From: Acidobacteriaceae bacterium
GTDB taxonomy: Bacteria > Acidobacteriota > Terriglobia > Terriglobales > Acidobacteriaceae
NCBI GenBank assembly: GCA_030042915.1
Contig: JASHYS010000007.1
Span: forward strand, 1-15,838
Length of the DNA: 15,838 bases
Direction of reading: 5' to 3'
Position numbers and translations under genes: made by a program. Positions 8,401 through 15,822 of this stretch are shown here, piece by piece (positions within the stretch are counted from its first letter, which is position 1; every line of letters begins with the position of its first letter). The notes beneath the pieces are model-generated. The model ran no database searches, had not been told where the DNA came from, and saw only the letters and a list, made by a program, of their open reading frames with translations.

Positions 8401-8865
8401 GCCGACATGAACGCCGCGAAAAAACGTCTGCAAGACGCCGAAGACAAAACCGACCGCGCGGAGGGGAACCTGGACACGGCGGATAAAGCTGTGAAGGACG
8501 CCTGGAACCAGGGGTTCGCGAATCTCTCGCAGGACCTTCAGGATTACTACAACATCACACTCAAGCAGCAAACCGATGCGGACCTGAAGCTCTATGGTGC
8601 GCGACAAGCATACCAATCGCATCCGACCAAGGCCAACCTCGACGACCTCGTTGACGCGCAGTGGGATGCGGACAATGCGAAGAAGATAACAGAATCAACC
8701 AAGAAGTTCATTGAAGGCAAGTTCAAGCCTGCGGATGAGGCCCGGCTGAAAGCTGCACGCGACGCGAGGGAAAAGGCGCTCCAGGATTTGCATGCGGCGC
8801 AAGCTCAGGAAGAGGACGCCGCAAATGCGCTCAATCAATTACAGCCGCCCCCTGTGACCAAATAG
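5434..8865 (+). CDS. Large modular exported protein of unknown function
   Basis: I do not recognise this 1143-residue protein. The frame is open further upstream, but the ATG at 5434 is preceded by GGAGG six bases away and begins a clear signal peptide (residues 1-27, APLPARPQ). Regions in order: a 48-residue WW-like repeat (49-118) with two PPAGW motifs; a Pro/Thr linker (125-165); a Tyr/Asn/Gly-rich region (180-290); a probable beta-sandwich (about 305-416, with HPGDTITGSLWP and GYFPVRANGTFSF); an acidic, aromatic patch (447-505); a Trp/Phe-rich region (510-800); a Pro/Thr/Ala linker (about 870-960); and a charged helical region (986-1137) that looks like a coiled coil. No catalytic motif, membrane anchor or sorting signal is visible. 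It may be a secreted structural or scaffolding protein; this is inference. It stands alone on its strand and converges with the histidine kinase gene 21 bp away. Confidence 0.8.
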   Translation: MSRFVRSLVLVVFFAAVVMAPLPARPQVSVQPQSGNISQLPSSTQISEIFNVQTGQITTMTPGPPPPAGWEFMQSPPPVAPAGSSVSFLPGQTPELYANPASGQSQWVLPSAQPPAGWIELNLDFPAVPAPPSSLTAPPASSTTPGATTPTTPPQFQTTKQPSSDYGAGGHSEQDTNSANGVLEGRVYDPNNNLRDDTTYQYTNYNGKQYKTGSYLWDFNPKGRLSFTLGLRYDLRGDLASSDLTNYGLHGERTSEEITNYHSTGYEIRDWKIGTHGWSMQFNTYKLPTTTGATTLPQTPITPGNTSIGILFPRDYHPGDTITGSLWPSSYADNFKTVPGLSEYDFPLQSYSLPDGAPEWSRIKIGVTGNGYFPVRANGTFSFHIPLSWKGPLTLQALESDPTPNLGASSATLQIGDPVAAPTLPSNYFPAPAQAKLNLRTKYHLLDLWDEADYMEYWLDDEYAATNPDWYTIWDMEDYLDDLYDEIDDFESAISPAELEALYNPLHLQATSFNDWFKTQPNLTAGDQTELKYSAHWANFLSRENDNASWLSTWNSPTSFQPFWTNPVLNGGKLNVMRGSFFGDPFDTHIRIGNSRITPIGATPREWYFMPRPGLSFGQGNYTIESPLFPETTLPFFDMALTMGAKDLSLHKGQKTTYWARLSIFNGSSPLFPSLFDGPPLYETDIIGSSELSAAQQAAPTSRTGFITFSVTSESATIAMQNQYRVLNASGFVPLGYNEIDGDITGTADGGYSVLGQGRAELASIGGLGTIPGSSAPSQGYSRTNWLPAFNISYNPTALTSSPLMTSCPGSSLKQSYSDASESGGAFSSRAVELKTPAGTEKSVSTDSAGTVEHPEGSVAQASEDANGQAVDATKPAASSAAPPTPAATPSTQSSTPTVSPAAAATPGATTPTAPATTPTTPAPAVTPAIATPGTTTPAATTATTPIAISATAASDSSASDCPDPSIVDLYNDAAGGSSSVPVGNPPSAADMNAAKKRLQDAEDKTDRAEGNLDTADKAVKDAWNQGFANLSQDLQDYYNITLKQQTDADLKLYGARQAYQSHPTKANLDDLVDAQWDADNAKKITESTKKFIEGKFKPADEARLKAARDAREKALQDLHAAQAQEEDAANALNQLQPPPVTK

Positions 8866-8886
8866 CACATGCGTGGGGCGCTGCCT

Positions 8887-11298
8887 TTACCGCGCGTCTG
8901 CCCCGCCCGCTGCGGGCAGCGTAAACAGGAATCTGCTTCCTTTGCCCGGCTCGCTTTCGGCCCAGATGCGCCCGCCGTGCTGCTCCACGATGCTGCGGCA
9001 CAGCGCCAGTCCCAGCCCCGTCCCACCTAGCTCGCGCGTATCCGATGCGTCGCCCTGCTGGAAGCGCTCGAAGATGCGCGTCACTTGGGCCGGCGCGATG
9101 CCGCGGCCCTGATCTTCGACAGAAAAGACCACCTCCCTGACGCCCGGCGCGCCGCCTTCGGCATTCTTCGCGCTCAGGCGGATGGTGGTGCCGGGCGGCG
9201 AGAACTTGATGGCATTGGTCACCAGCTCGTTCAGCACCTGCATCACGCGCTCGGTATCAGCGTAGACCGGCGCGGCATTGGCGTCAATGCGGAACTCGAT
9301 GCGCGCCTCAGCGGCCGCGTTGTGCGCCACGTCGGTGGCGCGGCGCAGCAGATCGATGGGCTCGGCCGCTTCGCGGTTCAGCGGCATCTTCCCTTTCTCC
9401 GCGCCTTCGAAATCCAGAATGTCGTTGACCAGCCGGATGAGCCGGTCGCAGTTGCCCATGGCCAGCTCGATCATCTGCCGCTGCTTCTCGGGCCGCTTGT
9501 CGAGCGCACCCGACTGGATGAGTCCCAGCGACGCGCGCAACGAGGTAAGCGGGGTGCGCAGCTCGTGGCTCACCGTGGAAATGAATTCATCCTTCATCCG
9601 GTCCAGCCGCCGCCGCTCGCCAATGTCCTGAAACGCAACCACCATGCCGCACACCTGGCCTTCTTCAACCAATGGGTTGGCGCTGTACTCGACGGCAATC
9701 GCGCTGCCATCCTTGCGCCAGAAGATTTCGTCGCGCATGCGCACCGGCTCGCAGCGCCGCAACGCCTGCAAAAGCGGGCTGGTCGACTTCGAATAGGGAG
9801 TGCCGTCGGCGTGGCTGTGGTGGATGAGCTCGTGCAGGTCGCCGCCCACCAGTTCCGCGGCCGTATACCCCAGGGATCGAGCGCCGGCCTCGTTGATGAA
9901 GGTGATCTTGCCATTCATATCCAGGCCGAAGATGCCGTCGTCGACCGACTCCAGGATCAGCTCGCGCTGCCGGGTGGCCAGTTGCAACGCCTCCTGCGCC
10001 TCGTACTGCTCGGTCACGTCCATGCCGTGGTTGAGCACAAAGGGCCGCTCGCCGGGCAGTTCCATGCGCCGGCAGCGGCAGGCAATGCGGCGAAAGACTC
10101 CATCGCTGCGTCGCATCCGCAACGTGCCCTGCCACTCCTCCTCGCTCTCCAGCGTGTTCAGGCAATCCTGGAATACGGCCGCTCCGGCCGCGTCCATCAG
10201 CTCCGTGACGCTGCGCCCCACCAGAGCCTCGGCGCGATAGCCCAGGGTCTCGGCGGTAAATGCGTTCAGCGAGGTCAGCGTGCCCTCCATAGTGCAGGTG
10301 AAGACGAATCCCAGGCTGTTTTCCACCACGTCGCGGTAGCGCGCTTCGCTGGAAAGCAGCGCCTGCTCCACCTCGCGCTGCTCGGTTACGTCTTGACCGC
10401 TCACAATCAGGTACTGAATCTCGCCGCTGGGGCCCTGCAAAGGCCGCAAGGTCCAGCTCACGCGCCGCGTTCTGCCCCCTTTGGCGCGCCACGACGTTTC
10501 ATGCGGACCCGAAACCTGGCCGGATGCTGCATCGCGCAGACGATCGGAAACCCACGTGCGATCGCCGGCCTCAAGAAACTCATCGACAAACGGCTGCCCG
10601 ACGGAATCAGCCAGGCTCAATCCCGTCAACTGCATGCAGGGCTCGTTCAACCGCACCACGCGCCCGGCCGTGTCTAGAACCGCCAGCAGCGCAGGAATCG
10701 AGTCCAGCGTGGCGGCCACAAAAGTGCGCTCCACGGCCAACGCGCGCTCCACCCGCTGCAGCAGCCGCTGCGCCTGCTCCTGAATGCGGATGCGCTTGTA
10801 CAGCTCCAGCCGCGTCACCACCTGCCGGCCCAGAATCTCCAGCAGCGTCAAGTGCTCGGGCCTGAACTGCCCCGGTTGCCGCGCCAGCACGGCCAGTGTG
10901 CCAATCGGCTCCTGATCGCTGCTCATCAGCGGCGCGCCCGCGAAGGAAAGGCAGGGTTCGGCTCCGGCCAGGGGAATGCCGCCGGGCGGAAAGCGCGGAT
11001 CGGTGTTGGCGTCGATAATCAGCAGCGGCTCGCCTTTTTCCAGCATCCACTGGCAGGCCGTGGTGGCGCGCGGCTGTTCTGTCGCCTTGAATCCAAAACG
11101 CGATTTGAACCAGAGCCGGTTGAAGTCTGTCCAGCCGATAAAAGCGTAGTCGGCGTTGCACAGCACTGCGGCAAGTTCGGTGAGTTCATCCAGGGCCGGA
11201 TCAGCGTTGCGATCGAAGAGATTCAACTCCGATCGCGCGGACGCATCCTGGTGCTCACCGGTTTGCGAACCGAGCATCGCGTGCATAGATTGAGGCAC
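8887..11298 (-). CDS. Soluble sensor histidine kinase, GAF-PAS-PAS-PAS-HisKA-HATPase
   Basis: This 803-residue protein has no signal peptide or membrane segment, so it should sense from the cytoplasm. A GAF domain (about 35-170) is followed by three PAS domains (about 190-305, 315-432 and 440-563), each ending in a PAC-type stretch (DVTEQ, DVTEQ, DIGER). The dimerisation/phosphoacceptor domain has FISTVSHELRTPL, with H578 as the expected autophosphorylation site. The ATP-binding domain carries the N box (N691-type ELVTNAIKF, with N695), the G1 box DQGRGI (729-734) and the G2 box GGTGLGL (758-764). All key residues are present. No response regulator lies next to it, so it is an orphan kinase here. 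The listed start is GTG; an ATG four codons further in is equally possible, and neither has a good ribosome-binding site. The signal is unknown. Confidence 0.9.
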   Translation of the reverse strand: MPQSMHAMLGSQTGEHQDASARSELNLFDRNADPALDELTELAAVLCNADYAFIGWTDFNRLWFKSRFGFKATEQPRATTACQWMLEKGEPLLIIDANTDPRFPPGGIPLAGAEPCLSFAGAPLMSSDQEPIGTLAVLARQPGQFRPEHLTLLEILGRQVVTRLELYKRIRIQEQAQRLLQRVERALAVERTFVAATLDSIPALLAVLDTAGRVVRLNEPCMQLTGLSLADSVGQPFVDEFLEAGDRTWVSDRLRDAASGQVSGPHETSWRAKGGRTRRVSWTLRPLQGPSGEIQYLIVSGQDVTEQREVEQALLSSEARYRDVVENSLGFVFTCTMEGTLTSLNAFTAETLGYRAEALVGRSVTELMDAAGAAVFQDCLNTLESEEEWQGTLRMRRSDGVFRRIACRCRRMELPGERPFVLNHGMDVTEQYEAQEALQLATRQRELILESVDDGIFGLDMNGKITFINEAGARSLGYTAAELVGGDLHELIHHSHADGTPYSKSTSPLLQALRRCEPVRMRDEIFWRKDGSAIAVEYSANPLVEEGQVCGMVVAFQDIGERRRLDRMKDEFISTVSHELRTPLTSLRASLGLIQSGALDKRPEKQRQMIELAMGNCDRLIRLVNDILDFEGAEKGKMPLNREAAEPIDLLRRATDVAHNAAAEARIEFRIDANAAPVYADTERVMQVLNELVTNAIKFSPPGTTIRLSAKNAEGGAPGVREVVFSVEDQGRGIAPAQVTRIFERFQQGDASDTRELGGTGLGLALCRSIVEQHGGRIWAESEPGKGSRFLFTLPAAGGADAR

Positions 11299-11524
11299 CC
11301 GTCGTTAGTATCGGGGGAATTGTCGAACTTGGCTCTTCCACAAAGCGGCCAAATCTCTCGAAATAAACTACATCACAAGTACCCGCGATTTTTTGTTCCC
11401 CGGTTCCACGCGCAGATTACGACGGGTACCGGCTCGCGTGTTACCTCGCAAACTGATTCACAAAATTTCCCAAAACTGAACCCCAGCTCTCCGATCCCTC
11501 GTCTCTGTTGCCATCTCCCTGCCT

Positions 11525-12085
11525 TCAATGTCCCGGCAACTTACAACAATCGGCCGCCGCAGGAGGCTCGTTGGCGCCCGCGTCGAGCACAACCTTCCAT
11601 GTTCCGTCCGCTTCCTTGCGCCACATAGTGATGTACCGTCCGCTGGTCAGAACAGAATTGCCGTTGGCGTCCTTGCTGCGCCCTTCATAGTGGCCCCACG
11701 TGTAACCCATGTCGCCCGAAGGGCCCATCGAGGCGTCTGTCGGAGTCCAGGTGAGCTGATAGTCCTGCGGCAACCAGTTGGCGGACTTGGAAATGGCGAT
11801 CTTGCCGATGAGGGGCGCGGCGCCATTCCCGAGGGCTACGCCGTCGTCGGCAAACCACGAGGCAAATCCCGCTCCCCCTCGTGCCAGCACGTCCTTGGCA
11901 AAACGTGCTTCCAGGTCGAAGAGCAGCATTTTGCCCGGCTTTACGGTCGCGTCGGTAAGCGGATTCGGCGCCTGCGGCGTCAAACCCGGCTCGGGCAACT
12001 GCGCCTTGGCCGCACCCACGCCGCAGCCCAACGCCAGTCCCGCCATCAAAGCCCATGAAGAAATAAAATTCCGCAATCGATTCAC
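11525..12085 (-). CDS. Exported SnoaL/DUF4440-like (NTF2-fold) protein
   Basis: The 186-residue product begins with a signal peptide (residues about 11-28, ending GAAKAQ). A domain of about 125 residues (55-180) follows, with features of the DUF4440/SnoaL-like NTF2 fold: an N-terminal helix FDLEARFAKDVLARGG, then ASWFADDGVALG, GDMGYTWGHYEGR, SGRYITMWRKEADG and TWKVVLDAG. Members are often small pocket proteins, some enzymatic and many of unknown role; I cannot assign a ligand. The end carries an unusual AAADCCKLPGH tail with adjacent cysteines. The start is GTG, supported by GGGAGG eight bases upstream. It lies 226 bp upstream of the histidine kinase on the same strand and is divergent from the zinc ribbon gene. 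Confidence 0.75.
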   Translation of the reverse strand: MNRLRNFISSWALMAGLALGCGVGAAKAQLPEPGLTPQAPNPLTDATVKPGKMLLFDLEARFAKDVLARGGAGFASWFADDGVALGNGAAPLIGKIAISKSANWLPQDYQLTWTPTDASMGPSGDMGYTWGHYEGRSKDANGNSVLTSGRYITMWRKEADGTWKVVLDAGANEPPAAADCCKLPGH

Positions 12086-12129
12086 GTTCGGGTCCTCCCA
12101 TCCAGCCCAGGATCTATGCGCCCATCCTA

Positions 12130-12154
12130 CAACTCCGGCCTCGCAACTCCGGCC
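12130..12154. repeat. Short direct repeat in a divergent promoter region
   Basis: CAACTCCGGCC occurs twice without mismatch (12130-12140 and 12144-12154), with a period of 14 bases. It lies in the 155-bp region between the divergent DUF4440-like and zinc ribbon genes, about 45 bases upstream of the former. A tandem operator is possible but unproven. Confidence 0.6.
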
Positions 12155-12166
12155 CCGGCTTCATTC

Positions 12167-12188
12167 GGTCGCCCCAGAGGGGCCGACC
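12167..12188. repeat. Compact inverted repeat in the same divergent region
   Basis: GGTCGCCCC (12167-12175) pairs with GGGGCCGACC (12179-12188) with a single bulged base and a 3-base loop. There is no T-run on either side, so a regulatory palindrome or leader hairpin is more likely than a terminator. Confidence 0.5.
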
Positions 12189-12214
12189 CGCTGCAGGTTT
12201 CCCACGGACGGCGC

Positions 12215-12220
12215 TATGAT
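12215..12220 (+). promoter_or_regulatory. Possible -10 box for the zinc ribbon gene
   Basis: TATGAT lies 20 bases upstream of the ATG at 12241 and matches the -10 consensus at five of six positions. No convincing -35 box is present, so this is tentative. Confidence 0.3.
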
Positions 12221-12240
12221 GTTCACGCAGGAGAAGTGCC

Positions 12241-12405
12241 ATGTCTCATTACATCTTTCAATGTCTCGATTGCAACAAGGAATTTACCCAGACTCTCCAC
12301 ATGGCAGACCGCGAAAAGATCGAAGTGACCTGCCCGCACTGCGGCGGCAAGCGCGTGGAGCAGCTGGTGACGGCATTCTCGGCGGTCACTTCGAAAAAAA
12401 GCTAG
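12241..12405 (+). CDS. FmdB-type small zinc ribbon protein
   Basis: This 54-residue ORF starts with MSHYIFQCLDCNKEF and contains two zinc knuckles, C8-x2-C11 and C31-x2-C34 (CPHCGGKRVEQL), with the spacing and opening Tyr-x-Phe-x-Cys of the FmdB/CxxC-CxxC regulatory zinc ribbon family. AGGAG (12229-12233) sits seven bases before the ATG, a strong ribosome-binding site. Relatives were named for regulation of formamidase, but most have no known role; nucleic-acid binding is a guess. Most family members of this size end in a Ser- or Lys-rich tail, and this one ends SKKS. It is alone on its strand, divergent from the DUF4440-like gene and convergent with the next gene 75 bp away. Confidence 0.85.
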   Translation: MSHYIFQCLDCNKEFTQTLHMADREKIEVTCPHCGGKRVEQLVTAFSAVTSKKS

Positions 12406-12480
12406 GACGGGCAACCGGCGCGCGGGCCTGCGCGTCGCCGATCGCGGTCATGCGCGCCCTCGCGCCGCAATCACCCTGCC

Positions 12481-13686
12481 TCAATCAGGTTTCGAACCAG
12501 AGCCGGCGGGAGCTGAGGGAGCCGCGGCGGCAGGCGGCGCTGCATTCTTCCCGTTGTCGTTGGCGACAATCCGCGCATCCGACCGGAAGAGGTGATAGTT
12601 GGTAAACGCCACGTCGTTGATTTCGGTTAGAACCGTTGCCGCTGCGTTTTGAGGTTGGCCTGCGTCTTTCTGCGTGGGAACCCTGGAATAGGCCACTCCC
12701 CACACCGGGCAGATGTAGCTGCGATCCCCAATCTGCACCGACCCGTATTCCACCAGGATGGCCGTCTGCCAGGACTCGTGCGGCGGCTGCAAATCGGCCA
12801 CCACGCTGACGCGCATAATCTCTCCCGCCTCAGGATCGATGGCAATTTCTCCATGGTAGGCGGGGTAAATGTGCTCCATTTGCGATCCGTTGGGGATCAT
12901 CACCGCGTAATTCGATTGATCCTCTGGGATGCTGTAGCCGAGAACGGCGATGGGCTCGTTTGGTCCCTGCTCCCAGCGCAGCCAGGTGATGTTGCCGCGC
13001 AGGGCATCTCCTAAAACGATCGACAGAATCGGGCCGAACTCACCCGAAGTCGACAAGCCAGCCGACGGAGGCTGAGACGGCTTTCCCGGCTTGACCGCAT
13101 TCTCGTCATCGATCTCGTAGCCGTCGCGGTAAGTGACGGTCACGCTCGTGGTGCCGGTGCTGTGCATCGGCTTGTAATCGCTCCTGCCGATGTCCATGAT
13201 TCCCGTGCGCAGCGCGCGCCAGCCCGTTCCGGCTTGACCGCCTCCGCCCGGCGACGCTGTCTCCTGCGACGGCGTGTCCTCAAAATGTGTGGTTTCGCGC
13301 GTGGCGTAGAAATTGGGCAGCTGCCTGAGCGTCGTCTTCACGTAACTGGCGGCCAGCGACAGCATGTGTTCCTGCGTATCGGCGTCCGGCTGCGGGTCGC
13401 GCAGCACATCAATCGCGGGAGGCTTGAGAAAGGCGGTTACACCCGCCAGCCTGGCCAGTTCCTCGCGCGTGCGCTCGCCGGAAAAGTCCTTCTCCCATCG
13501 CGTCAGTCTCGCGAAGCTGATCCGTTCGGTCACCTGCAGTTCGGAAAGCTGCTGCGCCACCTTCCCATCCGGCTTACCGTGCAGTGTGGCCAGCAGGTCC
13601 TCTAAATCCTGCACTGAGACTGTTTTCGCCGCCCGCGCCGGCACAGCCATTGCCGCCGCAAGCAGCAGAACCGCCCATTTCCGCAT
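12481..13686 (-). CDS. Exported protein of unknown function, acidobacterial-type family
   Basis: The chosen ATG at 13686 gives 401 residues with a signal peptide (MRKWAVLLLAAAMAVPARAA). The frame is open 48 codons further up, but that extension is Arg/Cys-rich and would hide the signal. The N-terminal third is helical (VQDLEDLLATLHG, QQLSELQVTERISFARL, LARLAGVTAFLKPP) and is followed by a conserved-looking LPNFYATRETTHFED segment (123-137). The rest is probably beta-rich, with IPNGSQMEHIYPAYHGEIAIDPEAGEIMRV-like strands (264-293) that recall a lipoprotein-carrier or outer-membrane-associated fold. It ends in a Pro/Ala/Ser tail. From memory, proteins with this layout are frequent and uncharacterised in Acidobacteria. 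No catalytic motif is seen. It is divergent from dxs with 249 bp between. Confidence 0.75.
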   Translation of the reverse strand: MRKWAVLLLAAAMAVPARAAKTVSVQDLEDLLATLHGKPDGKVAQQLSELQVTERISFARLTRWEKDFSGERTREELARLAGVTAFLKPPAIDVLRDPQPDADTQEHMLSLAASYVKTTLRQLPNFYATRETTHFEDTPSQETASPGGGGQAGTGWRALRTGIMDIGRSDYKPMHSTGTTSVTVTYRDGYEIDDENAVKPGKPSQPPSAGLSTSGEFGPILSIVLGDALRGNITWLRWEQGPNEPIAVLGYSIPEDQSNYAVMIPNGSQMEHIYPAYHGEIAIDPEAGEIMRVSVVADLQPPHESWQTAILVEYGSVQIGDRSYICPVWGVAYSRVPTQKDAGQPQNAAATVLTEINDVAFTNYHLFRSDARIVANDNGKNAAPPAAAAPSAPAGSGSKPD

Positions 13687-13812
13687 TGCGCACCTGCTAG
13701 TCGCCCGGCACAAGTATAGCCGCTTTCTGGTCTTCTCCGGCCGCCTCTCATCCTCAAACCACGCCACTCTCCCGCCGTCTAACTCCACAGCAAAACAGGG
13801 TCGGGCGCAAGG

Positions 13813-13818
13813 TATACT
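13813..13818 (+). promoter_or_regulatory. Possible -10 box for dxs
   Basis: TATACT matches the -10 consensus at five of six bases and lies in the 249-bp divergent region upstream of dxs, giving a leader of roughly 110 bases. I find no good -35 box 16-18 bases upstream. The leader also contains two GCCCCTG copies 16 bases apart (13830-13852) of unknown meaning. Confidence 0.35.
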
Positions 13819-13935
13819 AAAGCTTGGCAAGCCCCTGGGTTTTCAGGCCCCTGCCATGAGATTTCCCACGCTTAAATGACTCTGCCGCAGGGACTTTCCG
13901 CTGGAAGCCCGCCACTCTCGGGAGAAGGAAACCGC

Positions 13936-15822
13936 ATGGGAAAACTGCTCGAGTCCATTCATTCTCCTGCTGACGTAAAGGCCCTGAATTACGCGCAGAT
14001 GGCCGAGCTGGCCGAGGAAATTCGCGCATTTCTCATCCAGACGCTCTCGAAGACGGGCGGCCATCTGGGTCCGAACCTGGGCGTGGTCGAGCTCACTCTT
14101 GCGTTGCATGCCGTCTTCGACACTCCGCGGGACAAAATTCTCTTCGACGTCAGCCACCAGGCTTACGTACACAAAATCCTCACCGGCCGCTGCGAGCGCT
14201 TTGAAACCATTCGCCAGCCCGGCGGCCTGAACGGCTTTATGCTGCGCACTGAAAGCGAGCACGACTGCTACGGCGCAGGACATGCCGGCACCGCGCTCTC
14301 AGCCGCGCTGGGCATGGCTGTAGCCCGCGACCTGGCCGGCGGGCACGAGCACGTGGTAGCCGTGGCCGGCGATGCCGCCTTCACCAACGGCATCTCTTTC
14401 GAAGCGCTCAACAACATTGCCGGCCAAACGCGGCGCATGATCGTGGTGCTCAACGACAACGAGTGGTCCATCGACCGCAACGTGGGCGCTGTGGCCCGCT
14501 ACTTCCACCGCATCGTCACCAACGAACACTACCAGCACCTGCACGACCGCGCCACGCGCCTCATCGAACGCTTTGGCGGCAAGACGGCCGTGAAAGTGGT
14601 GCGCCGCGCTGAGGAGGCCGCAAAGAGCATGTTGTGGCCCTCCATCCTTTTTGAAGAGTTCGGCCTGGAATATTTCGGACCCATCGACGGCCACAACCTT
14701 CCGCTGCTGGTGGAGACTTTCAGGTTCCTCAAGCCGCTCGACCATCCCGTCCTGCTGCACATTCTTACGCAGAAAGGACGCGGGTTTCAGCCTGCGCTCG
14801 ACGGCCAGAAGAAGTTTCACGGCCTCGGTCCCTACGATCCTGAAACCGGCAAGACGCCTGACGGCGTGCCAACCTATTCCGAGACCTTCGCCAAAAGCCT
14901 TGCGCAACTGGCCTCGCAGGATCCGCGCATCGTGGCGATCACTGCGGCCATGCCCAACGGCACCGGCCTCGATCACTTCAGGACCCAGCACCCCAACCGT
15001 TACTTCGACGTGGGCATCGCTGAGGAGCATGCGGTAATTTTTGCTGCGGGCATGGCCACGCGCGGCTTCCGCCCGGTCTGCGCCATCTACTCCACCTTCC
15101 TGCAACGCGCCTTCGACCCCGTCGTCCACGACGTCTGCCTGCAGAAACTGCCCGTGCTGTTCTGCATGGACCGCGCCGGCCTTTCCGGCGACGACGGTCC
15201 CACGCACCATGGTCTCTTCGACATCGGCTATCTGCGCTCGATTCCCGAGATCGTGATGATGGCGCCCAAAGATGAGGACGAGCTGGCCGACATGCTGAAA
15301 ACCGCACTCGACATTCCCGGTCCCAGCGCCATTCGCTATCCGCGCGGCGCCGTCGCGGGCGTCACGCGCAAGCCCGAGCCGCAATCGCTCCCCATCGGCA
15401 AAGCCGAAGTGCTCGCGGACGGCTCCGACGTGGCTATTCTCGGACTCGGCCCCATGATTTCGCTGGCCAAGGAGCTGGCCATGGCCCTCGACAACGAGGG
15501 CTACTCCGCCGCCGTGATCAATCCGCGCTTCATCAAACCGCTGGATCGCGAAATGCTCGCGCGCTACGCCTCGCGCGTCGCCGCCTTTGTCACCTTTGAG
15601 GATCACGTGAAGACAGGCGGATTCGGCACCGCCGTCGCCGAGGCGCTCGAGGAGTTGGGTTTCGCCGTCCCAGTGGTCCGTATCGGCTGGCCCGACCAGT
15701 TCATCGAGCACGGCAAAGTCGACCAGCTTCGCGCCCGCTACGGTCTCACCGTTGAGGCCGCGCTCGCCCAGGTGGTTCCGCTCCTGGCACGGCGCCGCCG
15801 TCCCACGCTGGTCGCGAGCTAG
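13936..15822 (+). CDS. dxs: 1-deoxy-D-xylulose-5-phosphate synthase, divergent type
   Basis: DXS condenses pyruvate with glyceraldehyde 3-phosphate, using thiamine diphosphate, in the first step of the MEP isoprenoid pathway. The 628-residue protein starts at the ATG at 13936, with AGGA six bases upstream; a longer frame from 13876 adds 20 residues unlike the family. Domain I carries SKTGGHLGPNLG (H43), SHQAYVHKILTG (73-84) and the ThDP motif GDAAFTNG (145-152) through NDN (173-175). Domain II carries DVGIAEEHAV (E363), STFLQRAFDPVVHD, DRAGLSGDDGPTHHG (412-426) and APKDEDE. Domain III begins near 490, with RFIKPLD. The order and length match E. coli DXS. Unusual points are GDA in place of GDG, GHAGTALSAALG in place of GHSSTSISAALG, and AEEH in place of AEQH. 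I recall similar residues in DXS of some other environmental phyla, so this is probably a clade feature, not decay. Confidence 0.93.
   Translation: MGKLLESIHSPADVKALNYAQMAELAEEIRAFLIQTLSKTGGHLGPNLGVVELTLALHAVFDTPRDKILFDVSHQAYVHKILTGRCERFETIRQPGGLNGFMLRTESEHDCYGAGHAGTALSAALGMAVARDLAGGHEHVVAVAGDAAFTNGISFEALNNIAGQTRRMIVVLNDNEWSIDRNVGAVARYFHRIVTNEHYQHLHDRATRLIERFGGKTAVKVVRRAEEAAKSMLWPSILFEEFGLEYFGPIDGHNLPLLVETFRFLKPLDHPVLLHILTQKGRGFQPALDGQKKFHGLGPYDPETGKTPDGVPTYSETFAKSLAQLASQDPRIVAITAAMPNGTGLDHFRTQHPNRYFDVGIAEEHAVIFAAGMATRGFRPVCAIYSTFLQRAFDPVVHDVCLQKLPVLFCMDRAGLSGDDGPTHHGLFDIGYLRSIPEIVMMAPKDEDELADMLKTALDIPGPSAIRYPRGAVAGVTRKPEPQSLPIGKAEVLADGSDVAILGLGPMISLAKELAMALDNEGYSAAVINPRFIKPLDREMLARYASRVAAFVTFEDHVKTGGFGTAVAEALEELGFAVPVVRIGWPDQFIEHGKVDQLRARYGLTVEAALAQVVPLLARRRRPTLVAS

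Noticed and set aside
7881..8477. 198-codon minus-strand ORF with hydrophobic, Val/Ala/Gly-rich product
   Set aside because: It mirrors the Pro/Thr/Ala linker codons of the large exported protein; the apparent membrane character is a by-product of that composition.
9085..10677. 530-codon plus-strand ORF opposite the histidine kinase
   Set aside because: Long but antisense to a kinase with all catalytic boxes intact; the composition is typical of a shadow frame.
12406..12480. Terminator between the convergent zinc ribbon and unknown exported genes
   Set aside because: The stretch is GC-rich with short self-complementary pieces, but there is no convincing stem followed by a T-run.
14299..15711. 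470-codon minus-strand ORF opposite dxs
   Set aside because: Antisense to conserved DXS motifs; no recognisable domain.
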